NCBI GenBank assembly: GCA_030704615.1
Contig: CM060731.1
Coordinates: 79,776,756-79,836,755 of the forward strand
Origin: Takakia lepidozioides
Taxonomy: Eukaryota > Streptophyta > Takakiopsida > Takakiales > Takakiaceae
Length of the DNA stretch: 60,000 bases
Direction of reading: 5' to 3'
The position numbers and the translations under genes are program-made. Below are positions 31,186-43,871 of the stretch, piece after piece. Positions within the stretch are counted from its first letter, which is position 1; each line of letters begins with the position of its first letter. The notes under the pieces are model-generated. The model was not told the DNA's origin. It saw only the letters and a list, made by a program, of their open reading frames with translations, and did no database searches.

Positions 31186-31541
31186 TGATAAGAAAGCTAA
31201 AAGGACAAACACTCTCAACACAAGAAATATGCAATCCCTCAACATCACTCTTTAAGATAATAGTCGAGCCAGGGGCACCCCAAGCTATGGGGACTCCACC
31301 CCACAACAACCTACACTCCCATCATAAGCACACTCAGATCTGAAGAATGCAGGAGCTCGGTCGCGCAGGCTCAACTCGAGAGAGATGAGCTGCGCGACTG
31401 CCGCTCTCGTGAAGATAAGACAGACCAGGTGTCAAAACTAAACTTGACACCTGATTTAACACTTGACCTAAATCCAAGTGTTAAATACAAATAACTAGTT
31501 TTATTCTAGCTGTTTTCACACTGTGCTTATTTAACTTGACA
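31186..31541 (-). repeat. Right 356-base LTR unit of the methyltransferase element
   Basis: 355 of 356 bases match 19711-20066. It has the same two hairpins. It lacks the 88-base sequence that accompanies the left unit. On the minus strand this is the 5' LTR, so transcription of the element would start in or near it. Confidence 0.88.
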
Positions 31542-32912
31542 AAGCCATGAATTTCTTGAACACTGCCTGGTGTGCTACCCCAGGCAAAAAGAGTTTGGTT
31601 CTTGGTGATAAGATTCTACTCTAATTGGGAAGCTCTTCTAGTTCTCTCCCTCTCCTCCCTCTCCTCCCTCTTACTTCTTAATATTAGACATGGCAGACCT
31701 ATGCTTAGGTGCGTCGTGTGGGGATGTCTGAGAGCTCATACCCTCTAGTCTATTTGGAAGTCAAGATGTGCTTGGATCTTCCAGGGTAAACCCCCAGTCT
31801 CAGATTTATGTTGTTTCACATCTATGTTGATCTAGGGGAGGAAGACTTGGGTCAGTGTGGAACTCTTCCCCGAGCTTCAGATCGACGCAAGATGCAACTT
31901 TTCCAAGAGTTTGATCTCACCTGGGGCAAGAATGGCCTCCTCGGCACTCGTGTTTCCAACCCTTCCGTTCAGTGGAAAGACTCCGTCCCCCCTCAATGGG
32001 AAATCCCCGGCTGAAGACGAGGATGTAGACTTTAAGCGACGCCACAAACGTACGTGATTCTAAGTTGAAAACACAACTTAAGTTTTAGTACTCCAGCCGT
32101 TGGTAGGAGGCCTCCTCTGTCGGACTCGGATACAATCCAGCTACTGCTCCTCCCCATCTTTTGCCTCCCAAGTCACCTCTATGTTTTCCCTGCTGTAAGC
32201 CTTTACTGGCCCTGAGTGGTTATTTTTTCCACTTTGCTTAAATACATTTCCAGGGCCTCTGTCTCCATGTTCTCTTGAAACACTCTTTTCCCTGTTTTAT
32301 TAAAAAAAAGAAAAAAGTGCATGTGTATCTAGTAAGCGCTCTTAGTTCAGCTTGGTAGAACACACGTCTCATGTAGCCTAGGATGACCTTCAACTGTTCA
32401 TCCCTCTAGATGAACGGGGCTAGGTAGATAGAGGCTATTGTATCAGGGTGGGCCCAGGTTTTGGGCAAAAGTGCAAAAACAGCCCTCGTCGATTAAGGGT
32501 TAAAAGGCTAAAAGTCAATATATCAATATGCAACTTCTCTTTCGTTTGCGTTTTCTGAACGTGAACAGTTCTCCCAATGATGTGGACTCTGGTCCTTGGA
32601 CGGTTGTAATCAAAATCTAGACTGCTTGTCATTGTGGAGAATTGTCGTTTCTAGCTGACATGCTGTTCTTGATGAGTTTTATTCGTTTCTTCCCCTCGTC
32701 ACTCTCGGATCCATAGTGCTGAGAGTGGACGTCTGATTTGAATTTTGTGGTATCTCTTTTGACCTATCGAATATAAAAGAAATTATGCTGGTAGCATACT
32801 CCAAGAAGCCCTGGTCGGTACCATATGCAACTGTTTGGAAATTTTTGTAGCTTAGCGAGCCAACAGGTGTTTGTTGGTGGAAACCCTAATCTGGACTGGT
32901 TAGGAGCGCAAG
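31542..32912. other. Intergenic region before the V-ATPase gene
   Basis: No gene is supported. Contents: a pyrimidine-rich stretch with CTCCCT repeats (about 31645-31672), two short overlapping plus frames (31808-32057) without homology, and a tRNA-like A-box sequence (about 32336-32410). The segment closest to 32913 should hold the promoter and 5' leader; AAACCCTAA lies about 30 bases upstream of the ATG. Confidence 0.45.
32336..32410 (+). other. tRNA-like sequence, possible SINE head
   Basis: CTTAGTTCAGCTTGGTAGAA resembles a tRNA D-arm with RNA polymerase III A box, and the CACGTCTCATG that follows resembles the anticodon arm of an elongator tRNA-Met. The T-arm/B-box is not recognisable, so it is not a functional tRNA as read. 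It may be a tRNA-derived SINE head or a relic. Confidence 0.25.
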
Positions 32913-35900
32913 ATGGTGCGAATGGATCTGTTCCGGTCGGAGGAGATGAATTTGGTGCAGCTCATCATCCCCACGGAATCGGGACATGACACGATTACAT
33001 ACTTGGCGGAGCTTGGCCTTCTCCAATTCAAGGACGTGAGTGCCTTGACTTGAAATTTTGAGAGAGAAATTGTTGCAATAAATGCCATCTATCAATTATT
33101 GCTTGTTTGCATCAAGTAAAACCTGTTCATATGACGCAACCATAATAATTTTTTATAGCTTTACAGACAGTCCAAGGGCCTTGCTGCCAGTCCTCTCTGT
33201 GTGGGAGCAGTAAGTAGGGGGAGCATAAGGACTTCTTTTAATATAATGCGTATTAGTCTCGAGGGGTATTGGGGCAATGCATGGTTTTTATTGTTGGCTG
33301 GCGCGGGTATCGAACATTGATTTCCAGAGACCTTTGGGGACATCGCTCCTCCAGGTATTCAAACAGAATTATCCTAACGCCACGAGCCAACCCCTCACCC
33401 ACCAACCTGGCAACGACTATGTGTAGCTTACAATAAATGGATGAGCAAAATAAGCTGGCATTGTAGCACCTTAGATGACTAAGGAGCAGTTCGAAATCAG
33501 CCTCATTCTCCAGCACGGTACCAATGCCAGTCAATAAATCAGCATCAAAGCTGATTACCAGAGTGGCATCAGCTGCGCAGTATCACAATGATAACTTTTG
33601 GGTTAGACCCTGATGAGCTAAAACCCTGCAACCAGCTGCTGGAAAGTATCCCCCTGGATCCGACTATGAAATTGTTCATACCTTGTCTGTGCCCCTTGTG
33701 TCTGTGAGTTTTGACAATTCCGAAATTGGAAAACTTTCTGGGTGTGAATTTGGAGGAAAACTTTGGAATCATATTGATGCTGTGGCAAGAACTTCCATGA
33801 TTGTAAGGCCAGATCCAGCTTTATTTACACACCTCAAATACAGTACTGGATTAATAGGACCCCATTGCCCTGCCTTGCCCCTTTCACTCCGATCTGGGCG
33901 GGGGGTTGACAATACTGGGCATTTGTAGTCTGATGAGTACATCTTTGTCTGGAAAATTGGGCAAATATGTGCACCTTCTATGTGAGATTGCTTTTATGGC
34001 TGATGGTGTGTGTGTGTCATGGCAGCTCAATCCAGACAAGAGTCCGTTTCAGCGAACTTATGCCAACCAGGTATGTTTCTAAGTCCAGACTGAATCAGAT
34101 GTCTGATTTCTCATCATTCAATCTTGGGAAAACGTGTGGGTTTATTGTTGATTGTGGTTTGCAGGTTAAGCGATGTGCAGAGATGGCAAGGAAATTACGA
34201 TATTTCCAGGATCAAACTGCTAAAGCTGGGCAGATGCCAGCACCAAGGCCTGCAAGTGACAAAGACATTGATCTTGACGAGCTTGAGGTAACTTGCTTCG
34301 GCAAGGATCACAAAATGTGCATGTCCTGTCCAGTAACACTCCCTGGGTCTTCACACATGGTACTGTTGAGTACCAGAGGGAAGGCTGTGCTGAACAGACT
34401 GAAAGTGGATATCCAATTATCACTCAATTGGCATCACTCATTGACTATACGTACACTTTGTATTAGGCCTTGGATGTGCCCACTTTCCATGTGAATTAAA
34501 GGTACAGGTTTCTGGCTATGTGGCAATAGGTCAAGCTCGGAGAGCTGGAAACAGAGCTTTTAGAGATCAATGCGAACAGCGAAAAACTGCAGCGTGGCCA
34601 TAGTGAACTTAAAGAGCTACAGTTTGTGCTACAAAAGGTGATTTTCTGAATCCTCAGGTGCCACTTGTTAGCCCACTACAAGGGCAAGAAGATTTAGAGC
34701 ACCCTAATGGTGTGTCATTGTGAAATGAATATTGTCTCATGCAGGTCAACAAGATATCAATGCATATTGTTGTAGGGTACTTTTAAAGTGGCCCTTCATA
34801 TTTGACGGACGCTGTTTTAAGTTGCCCTTCTTATGACAGCTGGTTTCATATAGTGTCCTTCGTAAAGACGGGATTGTATTGGACCCCACTTTTTCATTTG
34901 CAGGGCAACTTTTTGCCATGGCCTGGTTTGAAGGGCAAGAAGGGCGTCAAAATTAACCATTGATGTGGATGTTGGCAAAAGGTTTCCCAATTTGCAGAGT
35001 TGTTCAAGTGTACAAATTGTTATGTGTGTCCCTAGGCTGGGGCTTTTTTCAGTTCAGCACGGAATGTGGCAAACATTCAGCAAAGGAGGGCGGAACTGGA
35101 AGAGTCCTTGGTGGAAGGGGAAGACATCGACCATCCCCTTCTTTTTGAGCAGGTACCATATATTGTTCTTGCCCGTCACTGTATGTATTATTTGTATTGA
35201 CAATGCACATACTTCCTTGTGGACCTCAAGTCTCTACAAAATTGATTGAAGTGTAGACCTTGCCAGCATATTTGCATTCACAGACCGTTTGATGTGAATG
35301 TTAACTCGAAGGCATAGTTCTTGTAGACAAACCCTGCCGGATCCTGTCATGGGGTTTTAAGCTATCATGACTGAAATTGGGCCTAAAACTGCAACAGCGG
35401 TTGTAACAACTCAGGACAATCTGGTAGCAGGAGATTAAGGGACGTTTAAAGAGTTGGTCTTATCGTCTTAATAAAAATTGCCATTTAAAATTCTGGCACT
35501 GCTACCTTGGTCCTAAAACTCAACACACATATTGTAGTATGTGGCTATGGTGCACGGCCAGTCACCTGCAGAGAGAAAAGCACAGAAGGTAGTCCCCTCC
35601 CTCTGCTAGATGTGACACATATACCCAGTAAACGAAGAGAGAGGGAGGGACTGGGACTAAGGGGAGGGGGATGTTGCAGGAGATGCAAACAGATCCAGGC
35701 AAGCAAGTCAGGCTTGGGTTCATGACAGGTCTCGTGCCTGCGGCAAAGGCTCCGCTTTTTGAGCGCATCCTCTTTCGAGCTACCCGTGGTAACATGCTCC
35801 TCAAACAAGCCCCTGTTGACCAGCCTATCATGGATCCTGCCACTGGTGAAAAGGTGGGTTATTTCCTTCTATTCTTTCCAGGTACTTCATGTGGGGTTTC

Positions 35901-38900
35901 AATCAACATTCTCTGCTGGATGTTTGAGAGTTAGTCAAATGTGAGGAAGATTTCTGCTTGCAGGTCTCCGGATTTTTTGGCAGGCAATTTGAGAGCATCA
36001 AATCTTGTGTGTAGAACCTGAGAAGGACATTGAAGTATTCTTCACTCATTTATGTAAGTATATCATAAAACGTATGCCATATGTTGATTTGTTGGACTAA
36101 TTTGTGTGGCAATTCTTATTTATCTGGCAGATTGAGAAAATTGTGTTTGTTGTGTTCTTTGCTGGAGAGCGTGCGCGCACAAAGATCATGAAGATATGTG
36201 AGGCATTTGGAGCCAATCGCTATCCGTTTCCTGAGGAGATCAACCGACAGCGCCAGATGCAAAGTGAAGTATGGCCTGGGGCACAAGCTCCTGTAAAAGT
36301 TCTGCCTGCTAATTCATTGTCAGGAGGAATGTCATTGCGTAGCGGCACTTGAATTTTTGATATCTGTTTTTGGGTGCAGGTGATGGCGAGGTTGTCAGAG
36401 CTCCAAGCCACACTGGATGCAGGCATCCGACACCGTGACAACGTCTTAACCAACATTGGCTACAATCTGGAGGAGTGGACAGTCATGGTAGCATCTCTCT
36501 TACTACAGTACGTTTGTTGTCACGATTCTGTGTTTTTTGAGAGAGGGGGGGAAACAAGCTGTTGTTTGTGGTCAAACACATCAAGGTCTCACTAGGCTCA
36601 GCTCCAGGTCTAATCTACTCCTTATTGCTTGTATGTGTTGGGTGCAGGTAAGGAGAGAGAAAGCAGTGTATCACACATTAAACATGCTTAGTATGGATGT
36701 GACTCGCAAGTGCCTCATTGCTGAGGGCTGGTGCCCTGTTACTGCCAAGGCCAAGGTGCTGCTTTACAAGTCCTTTTACCATCTGATGTTCTGTATTCCC
36801 ACTACTTGGGGTTAATTATCCATATTGGTTATGCAATGAATTCCTGTGTGGCTGTTACGTCTCAGTAAACTTATCTCAACTCTACTTATCTCTGCTGTAA
36901 GGGTAGGCTATATTTGGAGTGCTCCTTTTTCACCTTATCTTGAATGCTGGTAGGAACTGCTATAGGTAATGTGGGACCAGGGTGATGGTTGAATTCTTCA
37001 AAGGTTGAGGGCGCATCTGTGGTGTGCGTTCAAGTGCTCTTGTAATATCACTTCTCTGGTTAAAGTACTCAGGGAGAATAAATTATCAAATAACCCTACA
37101 CTTTTCATTGTGTGGCCTCTATTAACAGCTAATTGTTCCTTGAGGAGCGGTTTTGCAAATACAAGGTGTCTGGATTCTAGGACTGTTCCTCAGTCAATGC
37201 ATTATAATGGATGCGACATGGGAGGGTGAGCAGATACAGGATGCCATCCAGAGGGCTTCATATGACAGCAATTCACAGGTCAATACCATCTTCCAGGTTC
37301 TGCACACCAAGGATTCGCCCCCCACGTTTTTTGAAACCAACAAGTTCACGGGTGCATTCCAAGCGATTGTGGATGCGTATGGGTGAGTGAATGTTTTCAC
37401 CATGGGTACCACAGGTTCTGAAACCGAAAAATGAAATGTCTGGACATACCTTCTTACCATCTCTAAGTACAATCTACCCACTCTCGGCACTAGACTGAAA
37501 TCTAAACTCAGGGCGGGTAATTTCTAAATTGAAAAATCGGGACCGCCAGCCGTGGCGGTTCTGATTTTCCGGTTTAAATACTAAAATAAAAAAATCGAGA
37601 CTGCCAGCACTCACGGTCCCGATCTTCCGATTCAATTTCTAAATTGAAAAATCGAGAGTCGGGACCGCCAGCGGTGGCGGTCTTGATTTTTCAATGTAAA
37701 TTTTGAACAGCAAACAGAAGCAGAGAGGAAAGGGAGAGTGCAATTGCCCGTTGTGTGGGCAACCTGAAGACAATATTCATTTTCGGATTCATTGTCCGGG
37801 TTCTCTCACCAGAGAGACGCTCTCTTAAAATCTATCAAGGGAATTGTGCCTGTACCTCTGTTTACCAACTTTGAAAAGTCTCGAGGCTGAGCCAAAAGCG
37901 CAGGCCCTTTTGGGGCCTAGTTATTGGGCAAACCACACACAGCAGGTTGATGCTTGTGTAAAGGGATTTCTAGAGGATACCTGGAAAGCCCGGATCAATG
38001 GTCTCTTCCAAGGTAAGTCTTGCTACCGGTGTCAGCCCCTGACAAAGGTAGGTTATGTCCCTTTGTGTTCCGCTCAAACTGGGCGCGGGGTCGATGGCCA
38101 CAACGCTACGGCAAACAACGTCTTATGAGTACATTATAAGTACACTTTGAAAAAAAAGACCATACTAGAATGCTGCTAACCAATTTAAAGTGGTTTGTGG
38201 CTGTAAGGAGTTTGAGATACTAAGGTAGGGTGGGGTCAAGGGAGTTTCATTGGTAGCTTGTGGGTCTTGCAGGTGATGCAAGGGGAGCAAACCACCCCAC
38301 ACTTTCCTTTTTTTGAGAGACGGGAGGCTGGCGGCATATAAGCTGCATCAACCAAACTTAATTCAGCTAGTTGAAAGATGTAGGCTAGTCATTGAACTAT
38401 CATTACCCACATCTAGGCCATGTGTGGGAGCGAATAGGATGGAGGCGGTCTCTCTCTGTTAGCCCATGCTTTGTCCATGGCTGAGTGGGTAGTGCTGGTT
38501 GGGGAGTTGCCCATGCAGGGTGGGTCGGTACCAGGAGGCGAATCCTGGCTGTTTTACTATAGTAACTTTCCCTTTTCTATTTGCGGTTATGTTTGGTGAT
38601 TGGGGCCACGGGATTGCGCTGCTGCTGGTGTCTCTATATCTCATCATAAATGAAAGGAAACTTGGGAGTAAGGTTAGTAATGCTCACTTATAGAGAGAAC
38701 GCTCTTGCAGTTTAAACCTCGCTTTCTAGACTTTGGTGACCCTTGCATCAACTATCTTTTCAGTTTGATATGCTGCTGGTGGGCTCTGGGTGGTCTATGT
38801 TACATTTATTTGTTCTGCTATTTTAGCTCTCCTCTCTCTCACTCACATATAGTCACTATACCCAAGAGATGTGCTGGGAAAGATTCATCCCTGGCAGTTG

Positions 38901-41900
38901 TGTATGTTGGTGTGAAGACAGAAACTGGGCGACATTATGGAGATGGCATTTGGAGGTCGATACATCATTTTATTGATGTCTATCTTCTCCATATATACGG
39001 GACTCATCTACAATGAGTTCTTCTCGGTCCCATTCCATTTATTTGGAGAATCGGCTTATCGATGCCGATACCCCAATGATTGCAGGTAACTGCCATTGCA
39101 GGTCTGTGATTAGTTGAATTTCTGGAGCTCAGTATAGAGGTACAAATTTTCCCATGAATCGATCTTAGCATGCTAAGTACTCGAGTCAATAGTCCCATTC
39201 AGTTTAGTGTTCATAGAAGAGACTTAGTTTTTACAGTTCAGGACATGGGTTAATTTTCCAGGTTGATCTGAGTCACAACTCTTAAACTGGGAGATGCTTA
39301 AAACAGTAATTGGACGGAACCCATTTCTGCTTGGCATGTGTCAGTTTGATTGTTTGTCTGCTCAAACTAAATCGAATTTTTTGAGGTTCTGACAAGAGAA
39401 GCAACTTGCTGACCAGAATGGGAATAGCAAAGGAGAGTAACTAACTGTATAACTAAAAGATTTGAAGTCATGAGCAAGTGCTGCCTCTATGTGCATATGA
39501 TAGTCATCTTACATATATTTGCCATTTATACTTGGTATTATGGATGAGATGTCGCACATCGTGAAAGTGGAAATTGAGCTGACTCTATTGCCTTACACCT
39601 TATGTTCACGTAGTCGTGGGGGTGAAATCTTCTAGAGACTCGACAACAAAGGGATTGGTCAAATGGTCAGCAGCCCCTTACCCATTTGGCGTTGATCCTG
39701 CGTGGCATGGGTCACGGTCAGAGCTGCCCTTTCTCAATTCATTGAAAATGAAAATGTCGATTCTGATGGGGATCTCGCAAATGAACCTCGGCATTCTTCT
39801 CAGTTGGTACAATGCCAAGTTTTTCCACAGCAAACTTGACATTTGGTGAGCAAGATCTTCTCTTTTAAGTAGAAGTGCACTATCTCAACAGTGCTATTTG
39901 CAGATAGGACCATATTCTCTGATGTACCAGACCTCAAGGTCTTCTGTATCTGTACTTCTGGTTTATCCCTCTGGCTTGGTGTGTATATCTAACTGTGTTG
40001 AAATTTAATCTGTCTGTCTAGTTCTGTGACAATGTTACTCTTAATTTTATGCTCAATCCCCACGTATGGCTGTGCACAGTTGCTATGGCAATGTGGGGGC
40101 TGGTCTTACCCCACAACATGGTCCAGGAGAGTTTTTATCCTCTTAGGAGTTAACCCTCAAGGCTATGTTCACTAACAAGATGCCCAAATATGTCTCTTGA
40201 GTTTCTGGTCACAAACTACCATACCTGTGTAATGAGAAAGCATTACACTTATCTCTCTCACTAATGCTTTTTTCCGTCCCATATGAGGATGTTACTTCTC
40301 TCTCTCTCTCTCCCATTGTTCCGCCCAAACTGGACATGGGCCCTATGGCCACAAGGCTACAGCAATCGTCTTAGAGTATATTATCTCTCTCTCCACACTC
40401 CCTTTTGCACACAATGACGAGCAGTGAGATGGCAGCCACATGTGTCTACAATGTCAATGCTGGCTCCTAACATCAACACATACTTCCATGTGATTTAATT
40501 TATTTTGGCTCTGCACAAAAGATATGCCAAATGCTGGCTGAGTTTCTACTGAGGTTCATACTGAGGTTCAGTAGTAACTAGGGTACGCCATAGCTAAAGG
40601 TCAGAGTGGATGGTGTAAACCCTAGAAGCAAGAACTGATCAGTTTCACCAATGTTTTGCAGGTATCAGTTTGTGCCCCAGCTTCTCTTTCTGAATGCTTT
40701 GTTTGGGTATCTATCGATGCTTATTATCGTAAAGTGGTGCCAGGGATCTAAGTCCGATCTCTACCATGTTATGATCTATATGTTTTTGAGCCCCATGGAT
40801 GATCTTGGGGAAAACCAACTTTTCTGGGGCCAGTCATTCTTCCAGGTACAAGATGCTGGGGACAAATTCAAGTCTAGAACATTCATTTGACAATCTCAAT
40901 TGCATTAGTACTACTCCATAATGGGTCTCATGTGGGCACCGACCTGCTGCTGGTTCTGGCTCGGTAGTGCCCTCATATTTGGACCCGAGTTTTTATAACT
41001 TGGTTCTGGGTAGTTCTACCATCCCAAGCCAGCCTGCTGCACTGGCTTGGGATTGCTCTATGTTGCATGCAATAGGCTAGCTTTTTGTCCAGGTTCGAGG
41101 TTTTGAGCATGTTTTACCAGAGTGTGCCTCCCGGTATTGCTCTTGAACGCAGTATATTCCCAATTCCACTAGGCTACGTCAAACAGCGTCTCATGAGCAT
41201 ATATTCCCCAATTCCTTGACCAATGGGATGTTGTTAGTGCTAGAGTTAGGTCAGTTCCTACAGAGACAATGCCCAACTGCATCATCACCCATAGGCTGCA
41301 TGCAAGCTATGATACTGGTCTGATTTGAAAAGCAGGACATAGATGAGTAGTACCATGGGAGAGGTTTGTGAGGGCTGAAGATTTAAGTTGTGGTTTTGCT
41401 GGCAGATACTGTTGTTGTTGACAGCATTGGTGGCAGTGCCATGGATGCTTTTCCCAAAGCCCTTAAAATTGCGGAAGCAGCACCGCCTGGTGGGTTTGTG
41501 GCCATTCTACTACATTCGTTACTGTGCACGTGATTCTCGACAAGCATGGGGCTCATTTCTCTCTTTCTTTGTGTCTTTTGCTCGATACTGAAAACCCCAT
41601 GCACATCACCAGTATGTGATCAGTATTGCCATGTGGGGTTGTGTTTGATATCCTGGCGACTCTGGGAGTGTTAGTATCCTGCAGGACTATTGCTGTCTTT
41701 GAATGAAACTTCACAAGGAACGGAGGGGACTATGGATCATATAATTGCCTAGGGGACTGAAGTTTGTGTCGCAAAGAGTTTTTGGACATAAGATATGACA
41801 TGCATTCTTATGCATGGCAGATTACCTCATCTTTACTTACTGTTGTTTGCTTGTTAACAGAAGATGCAAGGGCGGGCATATGGGGTGCTGGGAGGCTCTG

Positions 41901-42768
41901 ATACTGATTCAGTTGACCTGGAGCATGAGCATGAGCACGAGCACGAGCAGGAGGCAGATGATTTTGATTTTGGCGAAATCCTTGTACATCAAATGATCCA
42001 CACCATAGAGTTTGTTTTAGGTGCAGTCTCCAATACTGCTTCCTATTTGCGTTTGTGGGCTCTCAGGTATTAGCCTTCCTTCTATTCCTATCTGTCTGTG
42101 TTGATAAAGTGCCTGCGGCTGCTTTGTGCATGTTCGTAGTTTGTCATCAGGCAGAACCTTCAGGTTGTTGTGCTGCCTCCATGCCTTTCTGATTGTTGTC
42201 AGGGGAAAGCGTACAAAATGTGTCCAGTGTATTATAGTCACTAAGAAGGCCCTCTTGATTTGGAGGATATGCCCACTTTATGGGATTTCTTTGTCCAGAT
42301 TTCAGTTTTCAATGGAGCTAGTGCCACCTCAGTGACTAACGGAGTTTCAAGATGCACTGCTTTGTGATTGCAGTTTGGCGCATGCGCAACTGTCAGCTGT
42401 ATTCTATGAGAGAGTTCTCTTACTTGCATGGGGGTGAGTTCATTGCTGGTTCTCTATTTTTGATCTATTTTATTCCCTGGCACCATGGTGAGGGGGAATT
42501 TGAACCAGATTTTTTGCATGGAAATACTCAGTGATGTTACTTGTTTTGGGTGGATGTCAGGTATTCAAATCCTATTATAAGGGGTTTTGGACTAGTTATG
42601 TTTGCAGCTGCCACTATCGCGGTATTACTGCTCATGGAATCCCTCAGTGCTTTCTTGCACGCACTGAGGCTACACTGGGTAGAGTTTCAAAACAAGTTTT
42701 ACCAAGGGGATGGCTACAAGTTCCACCCCTTTTCTTTCAAAACTCTATTGCAAGAGGATGATATCTAG
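32913..42768 (+). CDS. VHA-a: V-type proton ATPase subunit a (complete, 18 exons)
   Basis: Subunit a is the membrane stator of the vacuolar proton pump and forms the proton half-channels. Exons: 32913-33035, 34026-34070, 34165-34287, 34530-34637, 35036-35152, 35680-35853, 36131-36268, 36380-36487, 36648-36755, 37234-37382, 38519-38672, 38922-39085, 39636-39845, 40662-40845, 41406-41489, 41861-42066, 42374-42433 and 42561-42768. All phases join and total 820 residues, the usual length. N-terminal domain: [32 protein letters not shown], then a coiled region. Membrane half: [44 protein letters not shown], then the conserved [17 protein letters not shown] (with the arginine needed for proton transfer) and [21 protein letters not shown] Glu-His run ([11 protein letters not shown]) precedes that helix. 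It ends LLQEDDI. Several introns carry LINE debris. Paralogue (tonoplast or Golgi type) is not decided. Confidence 0.96.
37475..38150 (+). mobile_element. LINE 3' fragment in V-ATPase intron 10
   Basis: It matches 56420-56890 in the NUP155 intron. It encodes the C-terminal zinc-binding tail of a non-LTR retrotransposon polyprotein ([18 protein letters not shown], then [20 protein letters not shown]) and ends with a shared 3' segment (GATGGCCACAACGCTACGGC, AACGTCTTATGAGTACA). A hairpin-rich insertion of about 185 bases interrupts it (37517-37705). It is 5'-truncated, as LINEs often are. Confidence 0.72.
37517..37705. repeat. Foldback (hairpin) repeat inserted in the LINE
   Basis: About three units built on AAATTGAAAAATCGGGACCG paired with a reverse-complement-like arm. 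Two cores are clear: ACCGCCA-GCCG-TGGCGGT (37542-37559) and ACCGCCA-GCGG-TGGCGGT (37664-37681), with arms extended by ATTGAAAAATC against GATTTTTCAAT. The sister LINE copy in NUP155 lacks it, so it was inserted. Confidence 0.75.
40295..40400 (+). repeat. TC microsatellite and LINE 3'-end relic
   Basis: In V-ATPase intron 13 a (TC)n run (about 40296-40311) is followed by CCGCCCAAACTGGACATGGG and TATGGCCACAAGGCTACAGC, matching the terminal segment of the LINE copies at about 38060 and 56825. A weaker match (AGGCTACGTCAAACAGCGTC) occurs near 41170. Confidence 0.5.
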
Positions 42769-43871
42769 TTACTTTCTTCACGGTTCAGAAATGTAGAGAT
42801 TTATACAGGCTGAAGCAAACCTTAGACCAAACTAAAGATTGCTGTTTGATTAGATTTTATGACTCATCCCAGAATCAACATCGTATAGCAGTGCAGTGCA
42901 CTTGGATTAGTCAAGGATGCCAAGCAAATTTCAGCCACTTTCTGACACCATCAGGATAATAGTTAGCAGAGGTCCATCTTTATCAGGGTAGGTGATTCGG
43001 TCTTTTCAGTACCAGCAGAACTGTGATAGTTTCTTGAACAAAATACGATGGGACCCAAAAGCTGTGATGAAGAATGCCTGTGGGACAAATGTCCAAAGGA
43101 GATGCATAAGGTTTGTGCATGTGGTTTAGTGATTACCTGGTTTTTTTTCCACTTTCAGGCCCATTGGCAATGTGATTAGGAACTGATTCGGTTGTGCACA
43201 TAAGTGAGCAATCACCCAATGGGCCTTATATCCAACCCAACGTCAATGGATGACAGTTGTTTTGAAGTGTTGTAGGAGCTTCAGCTTGTGCATCCTTGAT
43301 TATGCCTATTTGAACTATCCAGAATATTTTAATTGAAACTATTCACTGAGTATGGGGGGATTACATCAGGGCCGCGCCTTCAACCACTCCATTATATGGA
43401 GAAAAATTGAGATGTAGCAAATATATGGACTACATTCAAATGTCAATCTACAGTGTTTCACACAAACCATTAAACACAGAGGTGATACTGGCTGGGGGAA
43501 AGAGTTAGACATAAATAGAAAGTTGCTGTGCATAATATAACACTGCTGACTCCACAAATTTGCAAGCTCGGAGTTACATCTGCCCAAAATTCTCCTGTGG
43601 CCCTTCATTTTCATTCTTGCCCTGTCCATGTCAAACCTACTTCCCTAATAACCTTCAGGGACTTGCCTACTGATTGATCCATCTGCCCTGCATGGAGCAA
43701 TATGCTCTGTAAATTGCTGTACTCTTTTTCTTTCCTTCTTTCAGGTCTTCCCAATCCAATATTTACAGTCACTATCAGCTAGCAAAATCACATCCAAGAA
43801 ATTTTGTGCAGAGTCCCCCACCGGCCTACAACATCATCTTGCGGAAAGCAGCCATAGCTTGAACTTCAAAG
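42769..43871. other. Convergent intergenic region
   Basis: This lies between the stop of the V-ATPase gene and the stop of the minus-strand 523-residue gene. No coding sequence is recognised; it should hold both 3' untranslated regions. Short minus frames (for example 43366-43629) lack splice context. Confidence 0.5.

Larger units (their letters stand above)
19623..31541 (-). mobile_element. Ty3-type retrotransposon carrying a DNA methyltransferase and PHD finger
   Basis: On the minus strand: LTR unit (31186-31541), a leader with a captured ClpP5 exon, an unknown ORF (28261-29010), gag and protease (27741-24904), cytosine-5 methyltransferase (25069-23418), then RT, RNase H, integrase and PHD finger (to 20413), a purine-rich tract, and an LTR flanked on both sides by the same 88-base sequence (20067-20154 and 19623-19710). 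The two 356-base LTR units differ at a single base by eye, so the insertion is recent. Coding capacity is high: pol is one intact frame and only frame changes, not scattered stops, separate the other domains. The LTR arrangement suggests a permuted two-LTR circle. No target-site duplication was found. Confidence 0.85.

Noticed and set aside
31808-32057. Overlapping plus ORFs of 66-68 codons
   Set aside because: No homology and no exon borders that join to a neighbour.
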